A stretch of DNA of 36,105 nt from Blastocatellia bacterium UBA7656. Lineage in GTDB: Bacteria; Acidobacteriota; Blastocatellia; UBA7656. The position numbers and the translations under genes were made by a program. The stretch is taken from positions 1 to 36,105 of the forward strand of contig DLHY01000170.1 in assembly GCA_002483445.1 (NCBI GenBank), given 5' to 3'. A model generated the notes under the pieces. It saw nothing but the letters and a program-made list of their open reading frames with translations, made no database searches and was not told where the DNA came from. Below, piece by piece: positions 1-7,713 of the stretch (the first letter of the stretch is position 1; every line of letters starts with the position of its first letter).

Positions 1-282
1 AATTTCTCTGTGGAGTCTGTCCAGTTCTCTCGTCAGGTTGTTCACAATATCATGCTGCGCCCGCAATCTTTCGATCAGTATCTGAGACCTGTTGGCGTTC
101 GAGGCGTTGCGCTCGATGGCCAGCCTGAGCAGGTGTATTTCATTGAGCAAAGCCTTGAGGACGTTTTGATCCTCGTCGTTTGCTGACTTGTTCGACTGCG
201 CGTTGCCGGTCCCGACCGCAACAAAACAAAACAACAACATACAAAAGAAAAAGTTTGCGACTGTTACCTGGCGTGACCGCAT
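1..282 (-). CDS. Secreted coiled-coil protein, 3' end cut off by the window
   Basis: The frame read leftward from an ATG at 282 stays open to the window edge, giving 94 codons without a stop. A good ribosome binding site (AAGGAGG, 7 bases before the ATG) supports the start. Residues 1-29 form a signal peptide: a short basic start (MRSRQ), a Phe/Leu/Cys-rich core and an AQ cleavage-like site. From about residue 35 the chain is charged and helical with Leu/Ile at heptad-like spacing (LLNEIHLLRLAIE, LTRELDRLH), so an exported coiled-coil protein is expected. The family is not recognised and the C-terminal part is missing. The periplasmic or surface location is inferred only from the signal peptide. 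Confidence 0.7.
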   Translation of the reverse strand, partial: MRSRQVTVANFFFCMLLFCFVAVGTGNAQSNKSANDEDQNVLKALLNEIHLLRLAIERNASNANRSQILIERLRAQHDIVNNLTRELDRLHREI

Positions 283-470
283 AAAAGCCTCCTTCAAACT
301 GAAGTGATTTGTCGAGGCGATGCTTCGCATCTGTGTCGCCTCCGTCAATGTGAAAAAGCTCCAGCCGACAGCTTCGCCTCTTCACTGCGACATAGTGTAT
401 TTCAAAATCGAAAGGTTATACGAATCCAAAAATGAAAAGTTGTGCGCGGAAGGATATCATGTCAAACGGT

Positions 471-514
471 AAAAAACTCCGTCTGCGTCGAATCGCTTCA
501 TCGCAGACGGAGTT
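471..514 (-). terminator. Rho-independent terminator of the aminotransferase gene
   Basis: Bases 475-487 and 502-514 are perfect 13-bp inverted repeats (AACTCCGTCTGCG) around a 14-base loop. Read on the minus strand, the stem runs straight into a T run (471-474 plus the last stem bases). It lies about 50 bases beyond the aminotransferase stop, in the correct orientation. Confidence 0.85.
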
Positions 515-561
515 TGGTCTTGAGCGTCAATTACTCAATAACGACGATCATCGATAACTTA

Positions 562-1695
562 TCAAACCGCGCTCGTGCGGGCCGAATGCTTGCGGACGAA
601 ATCCGAGAGCCTCTCAATCGCCGCAGAGAAACGGTCGCCGCTTGCCGCAAATCCGAGCCGGAAGTGTGCAGGCATACCGAAGCAATCGCCCGGAGCAAGC
701 AATACTCCCTGCGCGGCGGCCCCTTCGCAAAAACTTCGCGCATCAGCCCCTGACCTCAGCCACGGAAAAACTGTCATCCCACCCTGTGGTCGCACCCAGT
801 CGAGCGCGTCCCGGTGTTCAGCGAAAAACTTTTCCAGATGCGCGAGGTTTTTGCCCGCGACTTCGCGCACTCTGGCAAAGATCACCTCTCTGAGCCGCGT
901 GGCGTGAGTCGCAAGCGTTTCGTTAATCACCGCATTCGAAATAGTGAAATAGCCTCGCGCGTTTATGTACTCTTCCATTCGAGCGCGGTCACGCTCTACG
1001 ATCCAGCCTACGCGAAGACCGCTCAGGCAAAGCGCCTTTGAAAAATCTCCAAGCACTGTCGCGTTCGCAAGCCTTGAGGCCGAAGAGGTCTCTCGCCCGT
1101 GATAGATCGGATGATAAACCTCATCGACTACGAGTTGAACCCCTAGCTCAGAAGCGAATTCATGCAGCGAGTCGAGTTCGCCATCACTTATCGTCGCGCC
1201 CGTCGGATTATGAGGCGAGTTGACCAGTATCAGTTGGGTGTTCGCATCGACCAGCGATTTGATCTCGTCCGTATCGATGCGGAACTGGTTTTCGGGGCGC
1301 AGCAGGTAGAAGCGTGTCTCCGTGCCGAAAGATCGCGGCATCTCGGTGAAGGGTGGAAACGAGGGGGCAGGCAAAACGACATTTGCGCCCGCCCGCGCCG
1401 CTTTGAAAAAGAGAATCAACAGAGCTTCGCTCGCGCCAGTCAGTATCAGGATATCATCCACAGAGACGCCCTGCATTTCAGCGATGGCCTCGCGCAACCC
1501 GCGGCTGCCCGCGCCATCCGTATAAACCAGACGCGTATCAAAGAGTCGCTGTCGCTCATCTTCGTCAAGCAGGTTCATCAGTTCGCCAAGAGTCCACTGC
1601 GGCCCTGTGCTTGACGCAATATCGAATTCAATTGGCGGATCAGCGAATTGATAACGATTCAACCAGCGATCAAGTAAAAACGGTTCGAATTGCAT
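562..1695 (-). CDS. PLP-dependent aminotransferase, class I/II
   Basis: This 377-residue protein has the layout of fold-type I aminotransferases. VNSPHNPTG (158-166) holds the conserved Asn that contacts the cofactor, DEVY (191-194) holds the Asp and Tyr that bind the pyridoxal ring, and FSKALCLSGLRVGW (218-231) holds Lys220, expected to form the Schiff base. A C-terminal HFRLGFA segment supplies the Arg expected to bind the substrate carboxylate. It should move an amino group between an amino acid and a 2-oxo acid; the substrate cannot be read from sequence. AAGGAGG lies 5 bases before the ATG. A strong terminator follows. The upstream leftward gene is a cupin, from which it is separated by a long perfect inverted repeat, so co-transcription is possible but uncertain. 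Confidence 0.9.
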   Translation of the reverse strand: MQFEPFLLDRWLNRYQFADPPIEFDIASSTGPQWTLGELMNLLDEDERQRLFDTRLVYTDGAGSRGLREAIAEMQGVSVDDILILTGASEALLILFFKAARAGANVVLPAPSFPPFTEMPRSFGTETRFYLLRPENQFRIDTDEIKSLVDANTQLILVNSPHNPTGATISDGELDSLHEFASELGVQLVVDEVYHPIYHGRETSSASRLANATVLGDFSKALCLSGLRVGWIVERDRARMEEYINARGYFTISNAVINETLATHATRLREVIFARVREVAGKNLAHLEKFFAEHRDALDWVRPQGGMTVFPWLRSGADARSFCEGAAAQGVLLAPGDCFGMPAHFRLGFAASGDRFSAAIERLSDFVRKHSARTSAV

Positions 1696-1711
1696 ATTAC
1701 CTCCTTGTCAT

Positions 1712-1856
1712 ACAGTTTTCAGTTTTCAGTTTTCAGTTTTCAGTGGTTTTATTCTGACTGCTGACTTCTGTTTCCCAGAGAGTCAGGCACGTCGCCTTTG
1801 ATGGCTCCCTCAAAAGTCGAAAAGCTGAAAACTGAAAACTGAAAACTGAAAACTGT
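1712..1856. repeat. Perfect 32-bp inverted repeat of CAGTTTT heptads
   Basis: Bases 1712-1743 are a tandem run of the heptad CAGTTTT. Bases 1825-1856 are its exact reverse complement over all 32 positions, with an 81-base spacer. The right arm directly abuts the cupin stop codon (1857) and the left arm ends just upstream of the aminotransferase ribosome binding site. A transcript crossing it would form a very long AT-rich hairpin. The same heptad recurs at 19073-19100. Confidence 0.9.
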
Positions 1857-2213
1857 TTACTTCGAATAATGCTCGGCTCCAAGAAAATGCAGCGAGATGT
1901 ATGGCTCGTCGCCAATGACCCAGCTATCGTGAGCGACGGGCGGAATATAAAACAGATTTCCCGCCATAAGCGCCACCTCGCTGCCATCCTCGAAAGCCGC
2001 CATCGCGCTGCCTGACAGCACAAGGCCGACATGTTCGACCTCGCACAACTTTGTTCCCGCAGTCGGAGCTACATGCTCAGACCATTTCCAGCCCGGTTGA
2101 TATGTTGCCCGACCGATGGTCAGCCCGCCCAGGCGGACGATTTCGAATCTGCCTTTTTCAAACTCGCGCACTTCGTCGGGCATTTCGAATCGCTTCAAAA
2201 TAGTTTCATCCAT
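1857..2213 (-). CDS. Single-domain cupin protein
   Basis: The 118-residue protein fits one small beta-barrel cupin. The first motif region runs from PGWKWSEHV to CEVEHVGLVLSG, with several His/Glu/Cys residues able to hold a metal. The second runs GNLFYIPPVAHDSW, with the usual Gly, Pro and His. Members of this group include sugar isomerases, dioxygenases and sensory proteins, so the reaction is unknown. An AGGGG ribosome binding site precedes the ATG by about 9 bases. The gene lies between the ATP-grasp gene and the aminotransferase on the same strand. It is separated from the first by a copy of the 75-bp palindromic repeat and from the second by the CAGTTTT inverted repeat. Confidence 0.8.
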   Translation of the reverse strand: MDETILKRFEMPDEVREFEKGRFEIVRLGGLTIGRATYQPGWKWSEHVAPTAGTKLCEVEHVGLVLSGSAMAAFEDGSEVALMAGNLFYIPPVAHDSWVIGDEPYISLHFLGAEHYSK

Positions 2214-2232
2214 TTTTTATTCCCCTGAAATC

Positions 2233-2307
2233 GTGGCGCAAGCTGTTAGCCTGCATAGCTTCAAATCTCGTACTTTCCGGGCGCGCAATCTAACCGCATT
2301 GCGCCAC
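2233..2307 (+). repeat. Dispersed palindromic element, copy 1
   Basis: One of four copies of a 73-78 bp element that begins GTGGCGCAAGCTGTTAGC and ends in TTGCGCCAC, so its ends are inverted repeats. It holds two internal hairpins (GCGCAAGCT/AGCTTGCGC type and GCGCAAT/ATTGCGC type) joined by a CAAATTTC.TACTTTC linker. This copy has a degraded second arm (CTGCAT instead of TTGCGC). It lies 8 bases beyond the ATP-grasp stop codon and 19 bases upstream of the cupin start codon. Confidence 0.9.
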
Positions 2308-2315
2308 AAGGCTCC

Positions 2316-3173
2316 TCAAACTAATGCCGCTATCGATTGAGCGAAACGTGCGGGCGCGCGAGTATCGACTCTGAGAAACAACTCAGGCTCGAATAGCTCA
2401 AGCTCCAAAAGCACGAATCGGTTATCTCTTTCAACTCCATCAACGCGAGCATAGATGATCTTACTGTCAACCATTCGCAAAATCTCTTCGGCCTGTCGGA
2501 TGATTCTCTGCGGCGGGGTCACGATATCAGAACTTCCGCCGAATTCGCGTTGCACCCTGAAATCGCCCGCGGCGGCTCGCTTCAAAACCGCGTGGCTGTA
2601 GCCGTCGAAAAAAATCAGCGACCACTCGCCGCGCGTCACGACCTCTTCAATGAACTCCTGCACAACGGCCCCCGACTCTGACAGAATTTCGTCGAGCCGG
2701 GGTTGATCCTCTCGCGCAGTGTGAATCGATGTCCGCCACGTCCTGCGCGCAGTGGCCGAGATGGTCGGCTTGATGACTGCCTGCTCTAATCCGCTTTCTT
2801 CAAGCGCGGCCGGAAGATTCGCCTTCGCTCCGGCTTCTATAAACAAAGTGCGCGGAATGTTTGCGCCCGATTGCCTGAGATCGCCGAGATACCGCTTGTC
2901 CATGTTCCAGCGAATCACGCTCGATGGATTCCATATCGCAACGCCGCTTCGCTCAAGCCGGTCGAGCCATTTCGTGAATATCTCCGGCTTGTAGTGATAG
3001 TCCCAGCACGAGCGCAGCACTAACGTATCAAAGCTTTTCCAATCGATATCGGACGAGTCCCACACTACAGGGATGGCTTCTATGCCAAGCTCACGGAGCG
3101 GCGCAAAGGCAAGCCTGTCGTCAGGGGTGAGCGCGGGGAGGTCTCGATAAGTGATAAATCCGACTCTTTTCAA
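2316..3173 (-). CDS. ATP-grasp domain protein (RimK/DcsG-like ligase)
   Basis: The 285-residue protein resembles ATP-grasp ligases of the group that includes DcsG and glutathione synthetase-like enzymes. The N-terminal region has the typical 'aspartate, right-or-wrong day' segments: VGFITYRDLPALTPDD, then WKSFDTLVLRSCWDY, then a WNPSSVIRWNMDKRYL substrate-side segment. The central AVIKPTISATARRT holds the ATP-binding Lys, VVQEFIEEV follows, and the C-terminal ELELFEPELFL supplies acidic metal ligands. It probably joins a carboxylate to an amine via an acyl phosphate. I start it at the TTG at 3173. That codon overlaps the stop of the upstream GNAT gene in a TTGA tetranucleotide and follows AAGGA by about 9 bases. 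The longer frame would overlap the upstream gene by 55 bases. Confidence 0.8.
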   Translation of the reverse strand: MKRVGFITYRDLPALTPDDRLAFAPLRELGIEAIPVVWDSSDIDWKSFDTLVLRSCWDYHYKPEIFTKWLDRLERSGVAIWNPSSVIRWNMDKRYLGDLRQSGANIPRTLFIEAGAKANLPAALEESGLEQAVIKPTISATARRTWRTSIHTAREDQPRLDEILSESGAVVQEFIEEVVTRGEWSLIFFDGYSHAVLKRAAAGDFRVQREFGGSSDIVTPPQRIIRQAEEILRMVDSKIIYARVDGVERDNRFVLLELELFEPELFLRVDTRAPARFAQSIAALV

Positions 3174-3607
3174 TCGCTTTGATCCTTGCTCGCGGGGAAA
3201 GGGTCTGAAGCTCTCAGCACCCACGCGCTCGGATGAGGGCTGAAACCGATTCCGGGATAGTAATCAACGGCTTTCGGAGCGGACAGCAAAACAAGCATCG
3301 AGCGCGGCCCCATCCTCTCGCGCGTCTTTTGAATCAACTCCGTGCCTATGCCCATTTTCTGATAAGACTCGCGGACGGCGAGATCCGATAGGTATCCGAC
3401 ATAAGAAAAATCCGTCAGCGTGCGCGATATGCCAACCATCAACTCTTTGTCCCACGCGGTGACGATCAGATTCGAGTGTCGAATCATATCCGAAACGATT
3501 CGAGGATCATCGATTGGCCTTCGCTGGCCGAGCGTCGAGGCGCGATAAAGATCGAGGACCTGATCCAAATCGAGGTCGTTGCCATATCTGTACTCGATGT
3601 TGTTCAC
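3170..3607 (-). CDS. GNAT family N-acetyltransferase
   Basis: This 145-residue protein has the single GNAT fold. SYVGYLSDLAVRESYQKMGIG carries strand 4 and the acetyl-CoA loop (Q-K-M-G-I-G), followed by the helix TELIQKTRERM. The C-terminal DYYPGIGFSPH is the usual Y..GF element. It should acetylate an amine with acetyl-CoA; the substrate is unknown. The start is GTG at 3607, which overlaps the stop of the preceding cupin gene (GTGA). Its own stop overlaps the start of the ATP-grasp gene (TTGA). The three are therefore almost certainly one translationally coupled operon. Confidence 0.87.
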   Translation of the reverse strand: MNNIEYRYGNDLDLDQVLDLYRASTLGQRRPIDDPRIVSDMIRHSNLIVTAWDKELMVGISRTLTDFSYVGYLSDLAVRESYQKMGIGTELIQKTRERMGPRSMLVLLSAPKAVDYYPGIGFSPHPSAWVLRASDPFPASKDQSD

Positions 3608-3960
3608 TCGCTCGCTTCTCCGCCTTCAGGGCCGTAAAACAAAACCCATACTGTCAGATCGTCTGTGAAGTCTTCGAAACGGTGCGGGACGCCTGCGGGC
3701 GCGAAGAGAAAGTCTCCGCGATTGAAAGCGTGTCGAGCATCATCGATTACGAATAATCCTTTTCCTTCGACGACGATATAAACTTCATCGCGGGTGTGAG
3801 GCATCTGCGGATCGACCCCGCGAGGGGCGTAAAGTTCGACCAGCAGCGAGCCGTGTTCGAAAAGCGTTACGAATCGCTTCCCGTCAGGTCGAGGCAATTG
3901 CGACATTCCTTCTTCGACCGTGACTCTTCTTTTAACCGCAGGCGCGTTTTCGTTCGACAT
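3604..3960 (-). CDS. Cupin protein, first gene of the cupin/GNAT/ATP-grasp operon
   Basis: This 118-residue protein carries both cupin motifs. The first is PQMPHTRDEVYIVVEGKG (His and Glu for metal, then Gly). The second is GDFLFAPAGVPHRFEDF (Gly-Asp, Pro and His). Such small cupins are metal-dependent enzymes or sensors; the role here is unknown. A GGAG ribosome binding site lies about 6 bases before the ATG. It is the first gene of a leftward operon and its TGA stop overlaps the GTG start of the GNAT gene. Its relation to the second cupin (1857-2213) is distant by eye, so they are not obvious recent duplicates. Confidence 0.85.
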   Translation of the reverse strand: MSNENAPAVKRRVTVEEGMSQLPRPDGKRFVTLFEHGSLLVELYAPRGVDPQMPHTRDEVYIVVEGKGLFVIDDARHAFNRGDFLFAPAGVPHRFEDFTDDLTVWVLFYGPEGGEASE

Positions 3961-4108
3961 ACTCGACTCCGATCAAGGGACGCTGAGAATTGGCATCTTC
4001 CACCAGCCAATATTAAGCCGTAATCGCGCAGCGTAAAGAACCAATCGCGGGCCAATTTGCATCAGCCAATTCCGGAGATTGGAGTATTGATTTGCGCCTG
4101 CTCGCTCT

Positions 4109-4579
4109 TCAACGAAATACTCCCTGCTTTTCGAAGTACTGCTGATGGTACTCTTCGGCTCGATAAAACTCCGCAGCGGGAACTATTTCGGTGACGATGG
4201 GGCGATGGTAACGACCGCTCGATTGAAGTCTCTCCTTCGACATTCGGGCTACGGCCTCCTGTTCGGGCGTGTGATAAAAAATCACCGAGCGATACTGCGA
4301 GCCGACATCGGGTCCCTGGCGGTTGAGCGTGGTAGGATCATGCTCGTTCCAGAAAACTTCAAGCAGTTGTTCGTAAGATACCTGCGCCGGGTCGAACAGG
4401 ATTTCCAGAGCTTCAGCGTGTCCGGTAAACCCTGTGCAGACTTCGCGGTAACTCGGATTGGCGTGATGGCCTCCGGTGTATCCGACCTGCGTCAAGATTA
4501 CTCCTTTGACTCGACGGAACGCCGATTCAACGCCCCAGAAACATCCTGCTGCGAAAGTAGCTTTCTCTGTTTCGCTCAT
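4109..4579 (-). CDS. msrA: Peptide methionine (S)-S-oxide reductase MsrA
   Basis: The 156-residue protein repairs oxidised methionine by reducing the S-epimer of methionine sulfoxide. The catalytic motif GCFWG is at residues 12-16, with Cys13 as nucleophile. Further family signatures are QVGYTGGHHANPSYREVC, TGHAEALEILFDP, FWNEHDPTTLNRQGPDVGSQYRS and the C-terminal AEEYHQQYF. Length is normal for a stand-alone MsrA, with no fused MsrB domain. The ATG overlaps the stop of the lipocalin-like gene (ATGA), and GGACG precedes it, so the two are translationally coupled. It probably acts in the cytoplasm since no signal peptide is visible. Confidence 0.97.
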   Translation of the reverse strand: MSETEKATFAAGCFWGVESAFRRVKGVILTQVGYTGGHHANPSYREVCTGFTGHAEALEILFDPAQVSYEQLLEVFWNEHDPTTLNRQGPDVGSQYRSVIFYHTPEQEAVARMSKERLQSSGRYHRPIVTEIVPAAEFYRAEEYHQQYFEKQGVFR

Positions 4580-5037
4580 TTCGTCCTCTCTGAATGGATG
4601 GAATCGTCAGTATTATCTCCCGCCATGTCGGATTTATTCCCGATGCGTTCCCAAACGACCCGCCTCGTCGCGGACGGTTTGAGTATGAGACGGTCGCCTG
4701 AAAACTCGAACTTTCGTTCGAGAGCCTTGCCGACGCTGTCGGGAAGAAGATGGCCCTCGACGTGATGAATTATAATGCCTGCTGTCGGATCGATTTCGTA
4801 AGCGCCGAAAAAAGATGTGAAGCCTTCGATTGCCCTTTTGATTTCTTCCGCGCCTGTCTCACAATCGTCTGAGGAGAGAAGCGCGCGATCACGCTTCATG
4901 ATCTGAACCGACATCTTCCCGCTTGTGTCATAAATCAGAAGCCCCGCCGGATCGCGCCCGTAAGGATGAACTATCTCTCCGTCTGGGCTATGCTCTTCGA
5001 AGGCGATCAGTTTCCATGCGCCGATGAACTCTTTCAT
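4576..5037 (-). CDS. Lipocalin-like domain protein
   Basis: This 153-residue protein matches the layout of the lipocalin-like family often seen as stand-alone bacterial proteins. It opens with FIGAWKLIAFEEHSPDGEIV and continues with YGRDPAGLLIYDTSGKMSVQIM, an FTSFFGAYEID segment, IIIHHVEGHLLPD and RLILKPSA, each a predicted strand of a small barrel. The family may bind small hydrophobic ligands; no enzyme motif is visible. No signal peptide is present. The ribosome binding site is weak (GAG 5 bases upstream). The stop overlaps the msrA start, which suggests a shared role in oxidative damage, an inference from context only. The last 20 residues are acidic and polar and look disordered. Confidence 0.8.
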   Translation of the reverse strand: MKEFIGAWKLIAFEEHSPDGEIVHPYGRDPAGLLIYDTSGKMSVQIMKRDRALLSSDDCETGAEEIKRAIEGFTSFFGAYEIDPTAGIIIHHVEGHLLPDSVGKALERKFEFSGDRLILKPSATRRVVWERIGNKSDMAGDNTDDSIHSERTK

Positions 5038-5313
5038 GGCTCACATGCTACTACATCTCTACATTCTGCGACCAACGGAGACAGATGACCAAGAGGGCTT
5101 GTTTCCAAAGAGTCCCGACGCGCTCATGTCTTTTCTTTTGACTGACTTCTGCGCGGCGGTTATTATCAGGAGTGAAGATCGGTCGCCGATAAAAAAGATG
5201 ATCTTCGCCGAGAACAATTCGTTCAATTTGTTGAAACCTCATCAACTACAGGCGCGTAATAGGTTTCGGTTGTCAATCGGAGAAAAGCATTCAGGAGGAA
5301 TAATCTTAAATCC

Positions 5314-6753
5314 ATGGCTTTCAGTCGCAAGAAAAAGATCATCATCATAACGGCCATCGTCGTCGGTCTGGGCGCGATAGTGATTCTTTCAAGCACACTC
5401 AAACGAAACGATGGCGAGCCGGTGCAATCCGGTCAGGTTTCGAAACGCCCTAAGCTCGAATCGAAGGTGACAGCATCGGGAGAAATTCGCCCTGTGAAAT
5501 TCTATAACCTGACTGCCGAAGTGCCAGGTCGCGTCGAAGAGATTTATATAAGCGAAGGCGATTTCGTCAAGAAGGGACAGCCGCTCGTGCGAGTAGACCC
5601 GACGCAATCGACTTTTTCGGTCTCGGCATCCGAGGCCGGAGTCCGCGTCTCCCAGTCCGATGTTGCAAATCAGCAGGTCGCCGTTCAGCAGGCTCTCAAC
5701 AACGTCAACCAGATCAAAGCCAACCTTGCGGCGGCTGAAGCCGATCAGGAGCGCAACAAGGCTGACCTTCAATACACCGAGAACGAGTTCAATCGCTATC
5801 AATCGCTGGTCGAAAGCGGAGTGGTAACCAAGTCTCAGTTCGATCAGACCAAATCGCGCTACGAACAGGCTCGCGCAATAGTCAGCGCGCAACAGTCGCG
5901 CATCAATCAGATCAAAGTTCAATTGCGCGACTCCGAGCTTGGAGTGGATCGCGCGAAGGCCGCTCTGGAATCCGCCGAAGCGCGAGTCCGTCAGGGACAG
6001 GCCAATCTCAATCAGGAAACAGACCGGCTCAAGAAGACTACCCGCTATTCGCCCATAGACGGCGTGGTGTCGAGCCTGCCGGTCAAAGTAGGCGAGTACG
6101 CGCTGGCGAGTTTTTCGTCCACACCGCTCTTAACGGTCGCCGATATGTCTCAGATCAATGCTGAGATCAAAGTAGATGAAACTGACATCGCCGACGTTCA
6201 GGTGGGACAGAAAGTCAAAGTCAAAGTAGACGCTCTCGGTCAGGCTGAAATCGATGGCGAGGTCATAGAGCGCGGAGCCTCGGCCATCACCCGGTCGGGT
6301 CAATCGATCACCAGCACGGCCAATACTCAGGAGGCGAAGGATTTTCTCGTCAAGGTCAAACTCATGCCGACTCCTGAAATCGCCAACAAGCTCAAGCCCG
6401 GTATGTCGACGACTGCGGTGATAACGACCGCGACTGCCGAAAACGTTCTCACTGTCCCGCTTCAGGCAATCGTGCCGCGCGAGCTAACCAACGGCGAGGG
6501 CGAAAAGAAAGAAGCTTCTGAAGGCCCGAATCGCAAGAAAGAAGTCGAAGGCGTGTTCCTCCTCGGCTCCGATGGCAAGGCGCAGTTCAAGCCCATCACG
6601 ACCGGGATCAAGGGCGATCAGGAGATCGAAGTTAAAAGCGGATTGAGCGAGAGCGAAGAAATAATAACCGGCCCGTACAAGACGCTGAGAACTCTGAAAG
6701 ACGGGGATCGGGTCAAACGCGAAGCAAAGTCGGCTCAACCGGAAACCAAATAA
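5314..6753 (+). CDS. Periplasmic adaptor (membrane fusion) subunit of a MacAB-type exporter
   Basis: The 479-residue protein has a basic N-terminus and one membrane anchor (about 8-28). The first lipoyl half follows (66-97: VPGRVEEIYISEGDFVKKGQPL), then a long coiled-coil hairpin (about 105-240). The ESGVVTKSQFDQ turn (167-178) is at the hairpin tip, then come the second lipoyl half (245-275) and a beta-barrel (276-370). A Glu/Lys-rich insertion lies at about 390-410. It should link the inner-membrane ABC unit encoded downstream to an outer-membrane channel, which is not in this window. A strong AGGAGG site lies 15 bases before the ATG, longer than usual, with no better in-frame start. The gene ends just before a perfect palindrome that separates it from the ATPase gene. 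Confidence 0.93.
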   Translation: MAFSRKKKIIIITAIVVGLGAIVILSSTLKRNDGEPVQSGQVSKRPKLESKVTASGEIRPVKFYNLTAEVPGRVEEIYISEGDFVKKGQPLVRVDPTQSTFSVSASEAGVRVSQSDVANQQVAVQQALNNVNQIKANLAAAEADQERNKADLQYTENEFNRYQSLVESGVVTKSQFDQTKSRYEQARAIVSAQQSRINQIKVQLRDSELGVDRAKAALESAEARVRQGQANLNQETDRLKKTTRYSPIDGVVSSLPVKVGEYALASFSSTPLLTVADMSQINAEIKVDETDIADVQVGQKVKVKVDALGQAEIDGEVIERGASAITRSGQSITSTANTQEAKDFLVKVKLMPTPEIANKLKPGMSTTAVITTATAENVLTVPLQAIVPRELTNGEGEKKEASEGPNRKKEVEGVFLLGSDGKAQFKPITTGIKGDQEIEVKSGLSESEEIITGPYKTLRTLKDGDRVKREAKSAQPETK

Positions 6754-6757
6754 TTTT

Positions 6758-6785
6758 AAGGCAGAGGCCCGCGGGCCTCTGCCTT
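6758..6785 (+). terminator. Perfect 28-bp palindrome between adaptor and ATPase genes
   Basis: Bases 6758-6771 (AAGGCAGAGGCCCG) and 6772-6785 are exact reverse complements with no spacer. The palindrome starts 5 bases after the adaptor stop. As RNA it would give a very stable GC-rich hairpin, but no T run follows. It may act as a processing or stability element, or as a partial terminator that lowers expression of the ATPase, rather than as a classical terminator. Confidence 0.55.
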
Positions 6786-6840
6786 GCGCATTCTTACGAA
6801 CTCTGAGCGAAATACCGTGGAGACAAACAGAGGCAACGAT

Positions 6841-7581
6841 ATGATTGAAGAAGCTGTGCTGCAAAGAGAGATGGCATTTATAGATGCGACGCCGAACGCC
6901 GATATTGTCATACGCACGGATGAACTCTGGAAGACATACCAGATGGGGGCCGAAGAAGTTCATGCGTTGCGTGGAGTCACATTCGAAATCAAGCGAGGCG
7001 AGTACGTGGCGATCATGGGGCCGTCAGGTTCGGGCAAATCAACTCTGATGAACCTCATAGGATGCCTCGACACTCCCTCACAGGGCGAGTACTGGCTCAA
7101 CGGCAAGCTGGTATCGGAAATGGATGACGACGAACTTGCCTACATCAGAAACAAGGAAATCGGTTTCGTTTTCCAGACCTTCAACCTCCTGCCGCGAGCG
7201 ACTGCGCTGCACAACGTGGAACTGCCGCTCATCTACAACGGCACGGCCAGAGGCAAAAGATTGGAGATGGCCAAACGCGCGCTTGAAAGGGTCGACCTCG
7301 CCAATCGAATGAATCACAAGCCCAACGAGCTTTCGGGCGGCCAGCGCCAGCGCGTAGCCATAGCCCGCGCTCTGGTCAACAATCCATCAATCCTGCTTGC
7401 TGATGAGCCGACTGGTAATCTCGACTCGCAGACATCAGCCGAAATCATGATTTTCTTCGACCATCTTCAGAGCCAGGGCCACACCATCATCCTGGTCACG
7501 CACGAACACGACATCGCCGAACACGCGCATCGTGTGCTTCACATCCTTGACGGTCGCATCAACCGCGACGAACGCAGGTAA
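6841..7581 (+). CDS. ABC transporter ATPase of the MacB/LolD type
   Basis: This 246-residue ATPase powers the exporter encoded by its neighbours. Walker A GPSGSGKST is at 60-68, the Q-loop FVFQTFNLLPR at 109-119, the signature LSGGQRQR at 164-171, Walker B ILLADEP at 184-190 with the D-loop TGNLD, and the switch His at 221. These are hallmarks of the MacB/LolD/FtsE-type family. I start at the ATG at 6841, which has GAGG 8 bases upstream. A longer frame from a TTG inside the palindrome is unlikely. A terminator and a new promoter follow the gene, so the permeases can be expressed apart from it. Confidence 0.94.
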   Translation: MIEEAVLQREMAFIDATPNADIVIRTDELWKTYQMGAEEVHALRGVTFEIKRGEYVAIMGPSGSGKSTLMNLIGCLDTPSQGEYWLNGKLVSEMDDDELAYIRNKEIGFVFQTFNLLPRATALHNVELPLIYNGTARGKRLEMAKRALERVDLANRMNHKPNELSGGQRQRVAIARALVNNPSILLADEPTGNLDSQTSAEIMIFFDHLQSQGHTIILVTHEHDIAEHAHRVLHILDGRINRDERR

Positions 7582-7611
7582 AAAGTAGCTCATCAAGAAG
7601 CGAGCATCGGG

Positions 7612-7641
7612 GCAGCGGGTCCGTCCGCTGTCTCTTTTTTT
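7612..7641 (+). terminator. Terminator-like hairpin with a competing outer stem
   Basis: CAGCGG (7613-7618) and CCGCTG (7625-7630) form a short stem followed by TCTCTTTTTTT, a good intrinsic terminator after the ATPase gene. In addition ATCGGGGC (7606-7613) pairs exactly with GCCCCGAT (7660-7667). Alternative folds are therefore possible, but attenuation is only an inference. Confidence 0.6.
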
Positions 7642-7667
7642 CGCCGCTGGGCTATTCCCGCCCCGAT

Positions 7668-7676
7668 TGTTATAAT
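7668..7676 (+). promoter_or_regulatory. Extended -10 promoter in front of the first permease gene
   Basis: TGTTATAAT is a perfect TATAAT hexamer preceded by the TGn of an extended -10 element. No clear -35 hexamer is seen. It lies just after the terminator and about 38 bases before the permease ATG, which has no evident Shine-Dalgarno sequence. Confidence 0.55.
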
Positions 7677-7713
7677 CAGACTTCCCCGATCATACGTCAC
7701 AACTGTTCTAGTC

